Of a DNA stretch of 64,000 nt, positions 25,821-34,742 are shown one piece after another. The DNA lies in NCBI GenBank assembly GCA_031271295.1, contig JAISVZ010000196.1, positions 1-64,000 on the forward strand, read 5' to 3'. The stretch is from Clostridiales bacterium (lineage in GTDB: Bacteria > Bacillota > Clostridia > Lachnospirales > WQUN01). A program made the translations under genes and the position numbers. Each line of letters starts with the position of its first letter. Within the stretch, counting starts at the first letter, position 1. The notes beneath the pieces were generated by a model, which did not search any database, was not told where the DNA came from, and saw only the letters and a program-made list of their open reading frames with translations.

Positions 25821-27797
25821 ATGATTTGCAGTAATTGCGGGGAATACATACAAGATGACTATGCTTTTTGCGGCAACTGCGGGTATAAAGCGGAAATAAA
25901 GCCTGCGCCCGAACCGGTTCCGGCGGTTATTCCTGTACCTGAACCTATACCTGAACCGGAAGTTGTGCCAATAAAGGAGCCGGAGCCGAAATTAAAGCCC
26001 ATAAAGGAGCCGGAGCCGGAATTAAAGCCTATAGAAGAACCTGCGCCGGAAGTTATGCCTGCAAAGGAGACAGTGCGGGAGGTAGCGCCCAAACCTGAAC
26101 CTACGCCGGAAGTTATGCCCGCAAAAGAACCTGTGTGGGAGGAAGCAAAGCCGATTCATCCGAGCTTTACCGAAAAAAAAGAAACTAAGCGCGAAACAAA
26201 GCCGGAATCTGCTTCCGCAGGTTCTGCTGTTGGTTCATTTTTTAAAGCCGTTTTTTCAGTGGTTTTAGGCTTGCTATTATTTGCCGTTACAGCCGCAGTT
26301 ATTGTTATTTCGGCACTTCGTCCCGGAAATATTCCCGGAATTATCGCAAAATCAGATATTGCGGGAATAATTGAATTCGCCGAATTAAGCGAAGAAATTG
26401 TGGAAAGCGCAAATACCTCTTTAATATTAAGCAGAGAAATTGAAGAGGAAGATGTTTACGCGTTTTTCAGCCGTGAAACTGTTGCGGAGGAAATAGGCTT
26501 TGCGGTAGGTTTATATGCCGAGGAGGCCGCCGCCGGTAACTATAGTTATTATCCGGAGCGAAGGGATGTTATCAGCTTTATGAAATCTATTTCTTCCGAT
26601 ATCCGCCGTGAAATAGACTATGAATTATCGGATTATGATTATGAAATGGTAACGAAATTATTGAATGAAACCGACCCTATGCTGGAGTTTAGCATAGAAA
26701 ACATCCTGACCAATAATAATATTGATTATGCTATTCCTTACTTTGTGTTTTCCGGATATTCGTTGATGGTAATTTCTGTTTTGTGTTTTTTGGTAGCGGT
26801 TAATATATTTTTACTGCACAAAAACAAAATCAGGTTGGCTTTTCTGAACATATGTATTCCGCTCGTGATAATCGGAGTAATATTAGTCATTTTTTCTTTG
26901 TTGACCGGATTATTTTCTGATATCGTAAATAACGGCGATCTTGCTGTTATTACATATTTTTTTGACGGCTTGGCTTCTGTTTTGCTTTTACCCGGGTTAA
27001 TATGCGCTATTGTTGGCGTTTTAGCGTTTATAGTATTTTTAATAATTAGCGTTGTACGCAAATCCCGTCCGTTACACAGCGCGAAAAAAAGAACCGCTTT
27101 AAACATAGCGGGTTTAGGCATTAACATAGCGTGCATTATAACGTGCGTAGTTTTAAGCTTTTTGTGTTTGCAAAACGTGCCCGAAGCCTATGCTTCCGAG
27201 CAAAGCGAAACCGAAGACGCAGCACCATTTGACAGCGAAGAGCAGGGAAATACAGAAGGAATAATTGAAGATGAAATTCAAGAACCTGTTGATTCTTTGG
27301 AAAATGCCGAACTGCGAGAACCTGCTGAAAGTCAAGAGGCAGCAGAACGCCCGGAACCTGCTGAGGTTCAAGAACAAGCTGAAGGTCCGGAGCCTGCTGA
27401 AACCCAAGAACAAGCTGAAGTTCAGGAGCCTGTTGAAACCTCAAATGAGGCGTTGCCGCTGGGCTTTAACGGACAAAACGGAGCGGATCCGACAACCGAA
27501 TATTATCTTGACAACCCGCTTAAGTTTAGAGTGGGTGATGTACTGCGAATTGATTTTAGTTTTATAGACATACAAGGTTATGATTATGGGGAAGAGTTCA
27601 CTTTTTTAGATGAAAACGATAACATAATACAATCATTCGTCTCAGTAGATTCACACGGGCCGTATGTGGTGAACACAGCAGGACCTTTTGGGATTTCATC
27701 TTCCGGTGTGGCAGTTAAAGTTCGCATGAATTTTGAATCTTCGCAGGGAGAGGACGTTGTTTACAATGACATTAAGTTTGTTATTTCCACACAATAA
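25821..27797 (+). CDS. Zinc-ribbon multi-pass membrane protein with two repeat linkers
   Basis: A 658-residue protein. It starts with a zinc ribbon (CSNCGEYIQDDYAFCGNCG), then ~95 residues of Pro/Glu/Lys-rich repeats (KEPEPELKPIEEPAPE-like), one membrane segment, a helical extracellular region (~170-290), about four more membrane segments, a second low-complexity linker built of (E/V)-(P/Q)-AE units, and a ~120-residue beta-rich C-terminal domain (PLKFRVGDVLRIDFSF). The last domain is outside if the topology is as read. It follows the A-B-B-A cluster by 18 bases and likely belongs to the same operon. No function can be assigned. Confidence 0.75.
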   Translation: MICSNCGEYIQDDYAFCGNCGYKAEIKPAPEPVPAVIPVPEPIPEPEVVPIKEPEPKLKPIKEPEPELKPIEEPAPEVMPAKETVREVAPKPEPTPEVMPAKEPVWEEAKPIHPSFTEKKETKRETKPESASAGSAVGSFFKAVFSVVLGLLLFAVTAAVIVISALRPGNIPGIIAKSDIAGIIEFAELSEEIVESANTSLILSREIEEEDVYAFFSRETVAEEIGFAVGLYAEEAAAGNYSYYPERRDVISFMKSISSDIRREIDYELSDYDYEMVTKLLNETDPMLEFSIENILTNNNIDYAIPYFVFSGYSLMVISVLCFLVAVNIFLLHKNKIRLAFLNICIPLVIIGVILVIFSLLTGLFSDIVNNGDLAVITYFFDGLASVLLLPGLICAIVGVLAFIVFLIISVVRKSRPLHSAKKRTALNIAGLGINIACIITCVVLSFLCLQNVPEAYASEQSETEDAAPFDSEEQGNTEGIIEDEIQEPVDSLENAELREPAESQEAAERPEPAEVQEQAEGPEPAETQEQAEVQEPVETSNEALPLGFNGQNGADPTTEYYLDNPLKFRVGDVLRIDFSFIDIQGYDYGEEFTFLDENDNIIQSFVSVDSHGPYVVNTAGPFGISSSGVAVKVRMNFESSQGEDVVYNDIKFVISTQ

Positions 27798-27842
27798 TTA
27801 TTGCAGTTCAGTAATTATAAAAAAATTTTTTAGGAGGATTTT

Positions 27843-28172
27843 ATGAAAAAATCTAAACGTTTTATCTCTTTATTTCTTGCTGCAGTAGCGGTAACCCTTT
27901 TACTTGCGGCATGTGGCGGCGGCGGTTTGCCCAATGGGCGTTATGAACCCACGGATTCCGCGCAAACTGCTTTTATTCCCGCTATAGTTGTTGACGGGAA
28001 TAAATTCAGCGTACTTATGCCAATGGAAATGGGCGCAAATGATTTTACGTATGAGTTTAGCGACGGTACATTTACGCTTACGGACGCAAACGGTATGTCC
28101 GCAAGTATACCCTGCACCTACAAAGACGGCATACTTTCATATGGCGGCGTAGAATTTAAAAAGGTTAGCTGA
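27843..28172 (+). CDS. Small lipoprotein, 109 residues
   Basis: A signal peptide with lipobox LLAAC (Cys ~23) and a Gly-rich start is followed by an ~80-residue beta-rich domain (FSVLMPMEMGANDFTYEF, DGILSYGGVEFKKVS). The family resembles small lipoproteins of Clostridia that test substrate or ligand strands, but no function is known. AGGAGG precedes ATG. Last gene before a terminator at 28203-28243. Confidence 0.75.
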   Translation: MKKSKRFISLFLAAVAVTLLLAACGGGGLPNGRYEPTDSAQTAFIPAIVVDGNKFSVLMPMEMGANDFTYEFSDGTFTLTDANGMSASIPCTYKDGILSYGGVEFKKVS

Positions 28173-28202
28173 GTTAGGCGATGAGAAGAAAATAAAAACA
28201 TC

Positions 28203-28243
28203 AAAAAAGGCGTGAACCCAATTTCCAAGGTTCGCGCCTTTTG
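28203..28243 (+). terminator. Terminator of the repeat-protein operon
   Basis: AAAAGGCGTGAACC (28205-28218) pairs with GGTTCGCGCCTTTT (28229-28242), one G-U pair. As both arms end in A/T runs it may also act on the convergent fic transcript. Confidence 0.85.
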
Positions 28244-28270
28244 CAGCATAATTTTCCCTGTATTTTCATC

Positions 28271-28327
28271 TACATATCTGCATACATACCTGCATATCCG
28301 CATACCTACACACCAACATACATCTCC
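28271..28327. repeat. Degenerate 12-base repeats crossing the fic stop codon
   Basis: TACATATCTGCA (28271-28282) and TACATACCTGCA (28283-28294) are followed by shorter related units up to the C-terminal codons of fic. The stop lies at 28306-28308 inside the array. Confidence 0.6.
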
Positions 28328-29118
28328 CGGCTTTTCAGCTCATTATCCTCGCCCAGCAGTAAATTCCCGAAAAAACGGTTTAAATAAACCATTGTGGCCG
28401 TAACGCCGTTTTTTCTGTTATTGTAATTTGCCCGTACAAGCGCGTTTCGAAAGTAATACGCGTTTTTCTCAAACGTATCATTTGTTATATCGTAGCCGAA
28501 CGAGCGCAGATACTGAATTGCAAAAACCGCTATCGTGCGGGTATTACCCTCCGCGAATGCGTGAATTTGCCACAGACCGGAAATGAATTTGGCAATATGC
28601 TCGACCGCCTTGCGTTCGTTAAGCGGTGCGTAATCGAAGCTCTTTTCTTTTTCAATATCGTACTCTATGGATTGGGTTAGCGTTCGAAAGTCGTCGTAGG
28701 TAACCGAATTGCCGCCAAGAACCCATTCGGCTTTTGATATGTTGTAAGTGCGAACCGTGCCCGCGAATTCGTAAATTCCGTCAAACAAACGCTTGTGTAT
28801 TATCATCAGCGCGGCGGGAGATAGTTTGAACGCCTTGCTTGATAGTATGCCGGCAATTCGAAGCGAAACCTTATCCGCTTCCTCGGTACGGCTATTTTCT
28901 GCGTTTTCGGGCGGTTTACGCTTGTAGTATTCAGTTATCAGCCGCTCCGCTTCGTAAAGTGAAATTTTGCCCTCGATGTTGGCGTTCGCAGTTTCAACTA
29001 AGTATTTGGAAGGGGTAAGGCCGTCAACGTCTTGAAGCCCTATCGCGGTTTTCCAGTTGTAACTGCGTTCCCGCCTGTTTGGTTCGTTTTCCGGCGTGTA
29101 GTTTAAATAATCTTCCAC
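28306..29118 (-). CDS. fic: Fic family AMP-transferase
   Basis: Fic enzymes usually transfer AMP from ATP to a target protein. The active-site loop reads HAFAEGNTR, keeping the catalytic His, the Phe, the acidic residue and the Arg. NIEG near residue 50 resembles the inhibitory-helix motif of self-restrained Fic proteins, with the usual SS replaced; this is tentative. GGGAGG abuts an ATG at 29127, so the GTG at 29118, 9 bases after the site, is the more likely start (270 residues). No antitoxin-like gene is adjacent. It could be a toxin or a regulatory enzyme. Confidence 0.85.
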   Translation of the reverse strand: MEDYLNYTPENEPNRRERSYNWKTAIGLQDVDGLTPSKYLVETANANIEGKISLYEAERLITEYYKRKPPENAENSRTEEADKVSLRIAGILSSKAFKLSPAALMIIHKRLFDGIYEFAGTVRTYNISKAEWVLGGNSVTYDDFRTLTQSIEYDIEKEKSFDYAPLNERKAVEHIAKFISGLWQIHAFAEGNTRTIAVFAIQYLRSFGYDITNDTFEKNAYYFRNALVRANYNNRKNGVTATMVYLNRFFGNLLLGEDNELKSREMYVGV

Positions 29119-29171
29119 GTTTACCATCCTCCCTTTCGTAATAAACGCACGCGGTAAATAGTCTCAATGCC

Positions 29172-29233
29172 TTATGCGCACGTGCGCAAAGTTTCACCAA
29201 GAAAACCGCTTGGTAAATCCTAACGCACCTTAG
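29172..29233. repeat. Dispersed 62-base structured element, copy 1
   Basis: Matches 56897-56958 without gaps at about 51 of 62 positions. It contains a perfect 14-base palindrome TGCGCACGTGCGCA (29175-29188), a hairpin ACCAAG/CTTGGT, and a conserved end CGCACCTTAG. It lies in the 297-base gap between fic and the hybrid kinase, both read away from it. Confidence 0.65.
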
Positions 29234-29424
29234 GTTAATATATTCTGCGAACGCCTCAAAGTCAAGGTAAATATCAAAAATTGCGTTTTCAAAATAGCAA
29301 TGCTATAATTAACCGTATAATTATACCTTTAACAAAAGACAACTTTTGGCGGCGCTTAAACTAACTTTTGGGAGCCGGTTTAACTAAACAAAAGCGGGCA
29401 TTTCCTTAAATAAGGAGGGGTTAT

Positions 29425-32016
29425 ATGGGCGCGTTTACGGGCGGTAAACTCAATCTTCTTTTAATCATTATATTATTTGCCATACTTTTGGCGGCGCAAA
29501 ATTTTCTTATTTTGCATCAGGTACGGGGCATGTCGGGGGATGCGCATGTTGTTAATTATTCCGGTTTGGTGCGCGGCGCAACGCAGCGTTTAGTTAAGCT
29601 TGAGCTTTCACGACAGCCTAACGACGAGTTAATGGCGCTGCTTGAGGAATACATATACGGCCTTGCGGGGTACCAAAACAACTATAAAATTGTGTATATG
29701 GAATACGAGCCGTTTCAAACTTCCATTAATGAACTGATTGTTATTTGGAAGGAGCTTAAAACCGCAATTTACAATTACCGCGCGGGTAAAATGCCGGCCG
29801 AGGTTCTTCTTGAAGTAAGCGAGCGGCATTTTCAAAAAGCGGACGAGGCAACGCATAACGCCGAATACGGTTCGGAAGGTAAGGTGCGTTACACGGATAT
29901 GCTTATTAAGGCCGGTATGGTCGCTACCGCGGTTATTGTTATAATCGTCGCCTTTTTGGCTGTGGCGCTGAGGCGTTCTCAGCGTCGTCAAATGCAGGTT
30001 TTGCGGGAGAAAAACCGGGAGCTTGAGGCGGCGGTTTTAGAGGCAAACGAAGCCAACCGCGCAAAAAGTACCTTTCTTTCAAACATGTCGCACGATATCC
30101 GCACGCCTTTAAACGGCGTAATAGGTATGACGAATATTGCGTTTAAAAACTTAAGAAATCCCGAAAAAATGAGGGATTGCCTTCGAAAAATCGAGAATTC
30201 GTCCAAGCATTTGCAGAGCCTTATAAACGATGTTTTGGATATGTCAAAAATAGAAAGCGGTAAGTTCTTTTTAAACAACGGCGAAATTTATTTGCCGGAG
30301 TTTATGAGGGATTTAATAAATATCACCGGGCAGCAGATAAGGTCTAAAAAGCACGAGTTTAATGTTTCGGTTTTTTCCGTCACGAATGAAAATATTATTG
30401 CGGATAGGCTTAGGCTTAACCAACTGTTTGTAAATTTAGTATCGAACGCGGTTAAGTTTACGCCTTACGGCGGGAAAATTTCGTTTATAATCAGGCAGCT
30501 TAGTTCATCCAAAGAGGGCTGTGCCCGTTTCGAATTTATCTGCAGGGATTCCGGAATAGGTATGAGCGAAGAATTTATGCAGCATCTTTTCGATTCCTTT
30601 TCGCGCGAGAGGGATTCAAGAATAGATAAAATAGAAGGTTCCGGCCTTGGGCTTACAATAACCAAGCGGATTGTTGATTTAATGGGCGGGGAAATACGGG
30701 TTAAAAGCGAAAAAAACAAGGGTACTGAGTTTACCGTTACGCTTGAATTTGCCGCCGGAGGCGATATTCCCATACCCGAAACCCTTAACGGTGTTCGAGT
30801 ACTGCTGGCGGATACGGATACGGACGTATGCGCCGATTCCGCAAGCGTTCTTGAAAAAATGGGCGTTTACGTTTCGGCAAAAAGTGATTTGCGCGAAATA
30901 GCTTCTCTTTTAAAAAGCGGGGAAAAGTATGATATATTTATTGTAAACCGAATGCACATAAAGGAAGGTTATGATGTTTGCGAACTGTTTAAGGAAAAAA
31001 TGGGGGAAAACGCGCCGGTTATTTTAAGCTCCGTTTGGGACCGTTCCGATATGGAGCATGATATGTCTTTGGCAAAAGCTACGGGGTTTATTCAAAAGCC
31101 GTTTTTCCGGTCAGTCTTATTTTCTAAAATCAGCGAAGTTTTATTTGGAAAGAGGGACAAAACAAATTTTTCGCCGAACGGCGGCGGTATGAGGTTAGAC
31201 GGTATACGCATCCTAATGGCGGAGGATAACGAGCTTAACACCGAAATTGCCGTTGAAATGCTAACGTCATCCGGAATACTGCTTGATTGCGCCGTTAACG
31301 GAAAGGAAGCTTTGGAAATTTTCGAAGCGTCCGAACCTTCCGCATACGCCGTTATTCTGATGGATATGCAAATGCCGGTTATGTCCGGCTGCGAAGCCGC
31401 TTCTGCTATTCGCAAATCGCCGCATCCCGACGCGTTAACCATACCTATTATCGCAATGACGGCAAACGCGTTCGAGGAAGATGTTCGCGAGGCTTTTAAC
31501 GCCGGAATGAACGCGCATGTTGCCAAACCGGTGAATTTTGAAAACCTGAAAACGGTTGTAAGCTCCTTTTTACCGGATAGGGAAGAGGAACACCGGCAAA
31601 CGGACATGCCGCCGCAACAGGCGCGCAGTACCTTAGAGCCAAACCCCCTTGAGGATTCGTTAAATCCATACGGAATAAATGTGCCCGCGGGGGTTAAGCG
31701 TTTCGGCGGGAATAAAAACACTTATGAGAGAATTCTTTTTAAATTTCCTATGGATAATAATTTTGATCAGCTCTTGGAGGCGATGCGCCTTGAAAAGTTT
31801 GAGGTTGCGGCAAAAGCCGCGCACGCGCTAAAGGGAGTATCCGCAAATTTAAGCATAGAGAGTTTGGCGCAGGAGGTTTCAAAGTTAGAGCAAGCTTTAA
31901 AACAGGGGAATAACGAGCTTGCGGCTGAAATTCTTGAAAAGCAGGTTAGGGGATTGTATGAAAACGTTTCTCGCGCAATAGCCGATTACTCAAGCAAACA
32001 AAAAAGGAGCGAATAA
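29425..32016 (+). CDS. Hybrid histidine kinase with two receivers and HPt
   Basis: An 863-residue membrane phosphorelay protein: membrane segment ~9-30, PilJ-like helical sensor (~35-160, YSGLVRGATQRLVKLEL), second membrane segment ~163-183, HisKA with SNMSHDIRTPLNG (His 223), complete HATPase (NLVSNAVKFT, DSGIGM, GSGLGL), receiver 1, receiver 2 and a C-terminal HPt domain with AHALKGVSANL. Receiver 1 is degenerate: the phospho-Asp position reads IFIVNRMH with Asn. Receiver 2 is intact (MAEDNE, ILMDMQMP, AKPVN). AAGGAGGGG precedes ATG. It converges on a FIST-domain gene. Phosphate would flow His 223, receiver 2, HPt, then an unlinked regulator. Confidence 0.92.
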   Translation: MGAFTGGKLNLLLIIILFAILLAAQNFLILHQVRGMSGDAHVVNYSGLVRGATQRLVKLELSRQPNDELMALLEEYIYGLAGYQNNYKIVYMEYEPFQTSINELIVIWKELKTAIYNYRAGKMPAEVLLEVSERHFQKADEATHNAEYGSEGKVRYTDMLIKAGMVATAVIVIIVAFLAVALRRSQRRQMQVLREKNRELEAAVLEANEANRAKSTFLSNMSHDIRTPLNGVIGMTNIAFKNLRNPEKMRDCLRKIENSSKHLQSLINDVLDMSKIESGKFFLNNGEIYLPEFMRDLINITGQQIRSKKHEFNVSVFSVTNENIIADRLRLNQLFVNLVSNAVKFTPYGGKISFIIRQLSSSKEGCARFEFICRDSGIGMSEEFMQHLFDSFSRERDSRIDKIEGSGLGLTITKRIVDLMGGEIRVKSEKNKGTEFTVTLEFAAGGDIPIPETLNGVRVLLADTDTDVCADSASVLEKMGVYVSAKSDLREIASLLKSGEKYDIFIVNRMHIKEGYDVCELFKEKMGENAPVILSSVWDRSDMEHDMSLAKATGFIQKPFFRSVLFSKISEVLFGKRDKTNFSPNGGGMRLDGIRILMAEDNELNTEIAVEMLTSSGILLDCAVNGKEALEIFEASEPSAYAVILMDMQMPVMSGCEAASAIRKSPHPDALTIPIIAMTANAFEEDVREAFNAGMNAHVAKPVNFENLKTVVSSFLPDREEEHRQTDMPPQQARSTLEPNPLEDSLNPYGINVPAGVKRFGGNKNTYERILFKFPMDNNFDQLLEAMRLEKFEVAAKAAHALKGVSANLSIESLAQEVSKLEQALKQGNNELAAEILEKQVRGLYENVSRAIADYSSKQKRSE

Positions 32017-32029
32017 TTTCGCTCCTTTT
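32002..32029. terminator. Bidirectional terminator
   Basis: AAAAGGAGCGAA (32002-32013) pairs with TTCGCTCCTTTT (32018-32029), a 4-base loop. The first arm includes the last codons of the kinase. It serves both convergent genes. Confidence 0.85.
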
Positions 32030-32042
32030 ATTTGCGGATATT

Positions 32043-33173
32043 TTATTTAAACACTATCATAGCCGAAGTATAATTCATAAACCCGTAAAACGCTTCGCCG
32101 TATGTAGAAAACCCGATTGTCGGTATGCCCTCAAAAATTTTGCCGTATTCATCGGTTTTACCCTCGCCCTCTAATTGGAGCGAACGCAGGTTGCAGCGAA
32201 AATCAATTATACCGGAAATACTGCCAAGTTCCTTCCTTTTTTCCTCTACTGCGGCTTTTGTGTCCGGAATCATATCCCTTACTTGGAGCACGCTTAGGCG
32301 CTGGCCTTCAAAAATCCTGTTGGCAAAACGGACGCAGGTTTCGTCGGTATGCTGGAAAACCCTGATGTAAATGTCGGAATTAATAACAATACCTATGGGG
32401 TTTGTTCTGAGGTATTTGCGGAATCTATCTTGATCGCCCAAAAAATCCTCAAGTTTTACGCCCAAAGCGCCCGCCAAAAGCTCTGACGCCGGTTTGCCGT
32501 CGAATTCGTATACTCTTCTTTTAACAATGTCGGATTTTGTAACTTTAAATTCCGGGCCGATAACATCCGCGCTTTGAGTTTTTATAAAGCTAAACCCGCT
32601 TTCGCACTTAAATACCGCCAAAAGCGCCGCGTTATCGTAAGCTTTGCCGTTAGCGAAAACAAACGACGGTTCCAAGCGCTGTACGGAGCTTGCGGTTCCG
32701 CCCACAAACATTATGTTTGTACGGTCGCCGATAGCCTCTAAAAGCTCCTCCTCTTTTAACGCCAAAGTATCCACCATTATGATGCCGCCGTATTTGTTAT
32801 AATCCGCATGATTAATTGAAAAGTTAAAATAAGAATTAAATTTGCTGAATGTAGTGTCTAAATCGAAGCCGTCGCGCAGATTTTCAACAACTTCAACGTG
32901 AACATCGTCTATAACGGCTGAATTAAACGCCATTGCAGTTATGGAATTGAAGTAAGAGTGGGTATCGTTTATTTCAGATATTGAGCAACAGCCGAAAACA
33001 ACCGTATCCGGAAAGGCTTCCTGCATTTTTTGCGCGATATCTTCGCATACATATGTATTTTCTGAGGCAAAAAAGATGATCATTTTTGCGTTGAAACCGT
33101 TAAGCTTGTCTTTAAGCTCGGCAACGGCTTCGGATGAGTTTGGGTTTGTTGAACAGAAAGATTTAATATTCAT
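32043..33173 (-). CDS. FIST-domain sensory protein
   Basis: A 376-residue soluble protein with FIST_N (VFGCCSISEIND, MFVGGTASS) and FIST_C (PIGIVIN, RFANRIFEGQRLSVLQ, GFSTYGEAFYGFMNYTSAMIVF) domains. FIST proteins sense small ligands; the subgroup called NosP binds haem and nitric oxide and regulates neighbouring hybrid kinases. AGGAGGG precedes ATG at 33173; the longer frame upstream has no support. It is last in the uxuA-uxuB-rhaD-rhaB gene string and faces a hybrid kinase end to end. Haem binding cannot be judged from this sequence. Confidence 0.85.
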   Translation of the reverse strand: MNIKSFCSTNPNSSEAVAELKDKLNGFNAKMIIFFASENTYVCEDIAQKMQEAFPDTVVFGCCSISEINDTHSYFNSITAMAFNSAVIDDVHVEVVENLRDGFDLDTTFSKFNSYFNFSINHADYNKYGGIIMVDTLALKEEELLEAIGDRTNIMFVGGTASSVQRLEPSFVFANGKAYDNAALLAVFKCESGFSFIKTQSADVIGPEFKVTKSDIVKRRVYEFDGKPASELLAGALGVKLEDFLGDQDRFRKYLRTNPIGIVINSDIYIRVFQHTDETCVRFANRIFEGQRLSVLQVRDMIPDTKAAVEEKRKELGSISGIIDFRCNLRSLQLEGEGKTDEYGKIFEGIPTIGFSTYGEAFYGFMNYTSAMIVFK

Positions 33174-33204
33174 TTTCAGCCCTCCTAATTGATATGATAA
33201 TAGA

Positions 33205-33405
33205 TTACAAAATAATACCAAAATCCCGCGCAACATCTCGGATTTGCTGAACGGCGGCAGGGTCGTCCGGCGAATTATCGGTATAAGAATCCACATCAAT
33301 GCCTTTTAAAATTAATTTTACGCGAAGGCTGTTTTCAATGAATTTGTCACCCTTGGATTTTTCTAAAATGAATTTTTCAATCATACTTTTTACCTGACCA
33401 ATCAT
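33205..33405 (-). CDS. Small conserved-looking protein, 66 residues
   Basis: The start overlaps the rhaB stop as ATGA, so translation is coupled. The FIST gene starts 31 bases after its end. Predicted helical, no membrane segment: IEKFILEKSKGDKFIENSLR and KLILKGID, ending in SPDDPAAVQQIRDVARDFGI. Family not recognised. The coupling suggests a real gene working with FIST rather than with sugar breakdown. Confidence 0.65.
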   Translation of the reverse strand: MIGQVKSMIEKFILEKSKGDKFIENSLRVKLILKGIDVDSYTDNSPDDPAAVQQIRDVARDFGIIL

Positions 33406-34730
33406 TTTTCCACGCCCTTTTTAATTTTTTTTACTTTAAAACTCTCCGCGATTATACTTCGCCCTTCATTGATGTTTTTAATTTCTCCGAGAGATATCAT
33501 TTGTATAACAAGGTTTCCCGCAGCAGTTGCTTCAACCGGACCGGCAAAGATGTCCGTTTTACATTTTTCGGCTGTTAGGCGGTTTAGCAGCATGTTTTGG
33601 CTGCCGCCTCCTACTATGTAAAGCCCTTTTACATCCGCGAAACTTAAAATTTCACCGTAAGTTTTCTGATAACTTAGGGCTAAACTGTCGAAAATGCAAC
33701 GCGCGATTTCGGCTGTTGTTTCGGGCGGTTTTTGAAAACTTTCCCTGCACGCAAGCCTAATTTCTCCTATCATATCAGAAGGATTCAGAAAACGCAAGTT
33801 ATTAACGTCAACTGTCGAACCGAAGGGGGCCTCCGCCATAGCGGCAAGCTCTTCAAAACTTGGCTTTCCGCCCAAAAGCCTTCTAACCTCCTGCAAAACC
33901 CAAAGCCCCATAATATTTTTAAGCACGCGGTATGTGCCAAACACGCCGCCTTCGTTTGTAAAGCTTGGGTTTTGCATATACGGAGCGTTCATTTGCGCAC
34001 CCATGAGAGACCACGTTCCGGAAGATATGTAGGCAAAATCGCCGGTTGCGGCGGGCACGGAAGCCACGGCGGACGCGGTATCATGCGAGGCGGGCAAAAT
34101 TACCGCCGCTTCGGGGTATTCCTTCATATAACCGATTTTTGTACCAGCCTGAACTATTTCGGGAAAAATACCGCGCTTAAAACCTGTCATTTCAATAAGT
34201 TCGTCGTCCCAATTGCCCGTTGATATGTTTATTAGCTGCGTTGTTGTGGCTATTGTGTATTCGCACGCCATTTTCCCCGAAAGCTTGTAATGCAAATAAT
34301 CCGGTATGGTTAAAAAACGCGCGGCATTTTTGTTCTTGTGCGCTATAAGCTGATAAATGGTGTTGTACTGCGCGGTTTGAATTCCGGTTTTTTTGTACAA
34401 AAAGCTTTGGTCTATTGTTTCCGGCAAGCCGTCCGTCCGATGATCTCTGTAGGAAAAAACATCGGATACAAGCTCGCCTTTTTCGTTTAGCAAGGCGTAG
34501 TCCACGCCCCATGTATCAACTCCGACGGATTTAAACGGAAAATCAGCCTTGGATAAGCCAATCATAATTTCGTTATATATGCGGTTAATATCCCAGTAAA
34601 AATGCCCGTTTTTATATTCCGCGCCGTTAGGGAAACGGTGAATTTCCTTTGTGCGCAAAATATTCCCCTCAAGCCAGCCCGCAATAAGCCGCCCGCTCGA
34701 AGCTCCTATATCTACCGCTATCGACGCCAT
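33402..34730 (-). CDS. rhaB: Rhamnulokinase
   Basis: Phosphorylates L-rhamnulose to rhamnulose-1-phosphate. FGGY-family motifs: VDIGASSGRLIAG at the start, GVDTWGVDYALL, LPASHDTASAVASVPA, YISSGTWSLMG, LYIVGGGSQNMLLN. Length 442 is typical. It is 12 bases downstream of the aldolase gene. No rhamnose isomerase gene occurs in the window, so that step must be encoded elsewhere. Confidence 0.93.
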   Translation of the reverse strand: MASIAVDIGASSGRLIAGWLEGNILRTKEIHRFPNGAEYKNGHFYWDINRIYNEIMIGLSKADFPFKSVGVDTWGVDYALLNEKGELVSDVFSYRDHRTDGLPETIDQSFLYKKTGIQTAQYNTIYQLIAHKNKNAARFLTIPDYLHYKLSGKMACEYTIATTTQLINISTGNWDDELIEMTGFKRGIFPEIVQAGTKIGYMKEYPEAAVILPASHDTASAVASVPAATGDFAYISSGTWSLMGAQMNAPYMQNPSFTNEGGVFGTYRVLKNIMGLWVLQEVRRLLGGKPSFEELAAMAEAPFGSTVDVNNLRFLNPSDMIGEIRLACRESFQKPPETTAEIARCIFDSLALSYQKTYGEILSFADVKGLYIVGGGSQNMLLNRLTAEKCKTDIFAGPVEATAAGNLVIQMISLGEIKNINEGRSIIAESFKVKKIKKGVEK

Positions 34731-34742
34731 TTTATCACCGCC

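Noticed and set aside
29174-29189. parS site based on the CACGTG core
   Set aside because: Flanking bases are GC-rich and do not fit the TGTTTC/GAAACA arms; the palindrome is better explained as part of the dispersed element.
31092-31721. 209-codon minus-strand frame inside the hybrid kinase
   Set aside because: Antisense to the intact receiver 2 region; no start signals.
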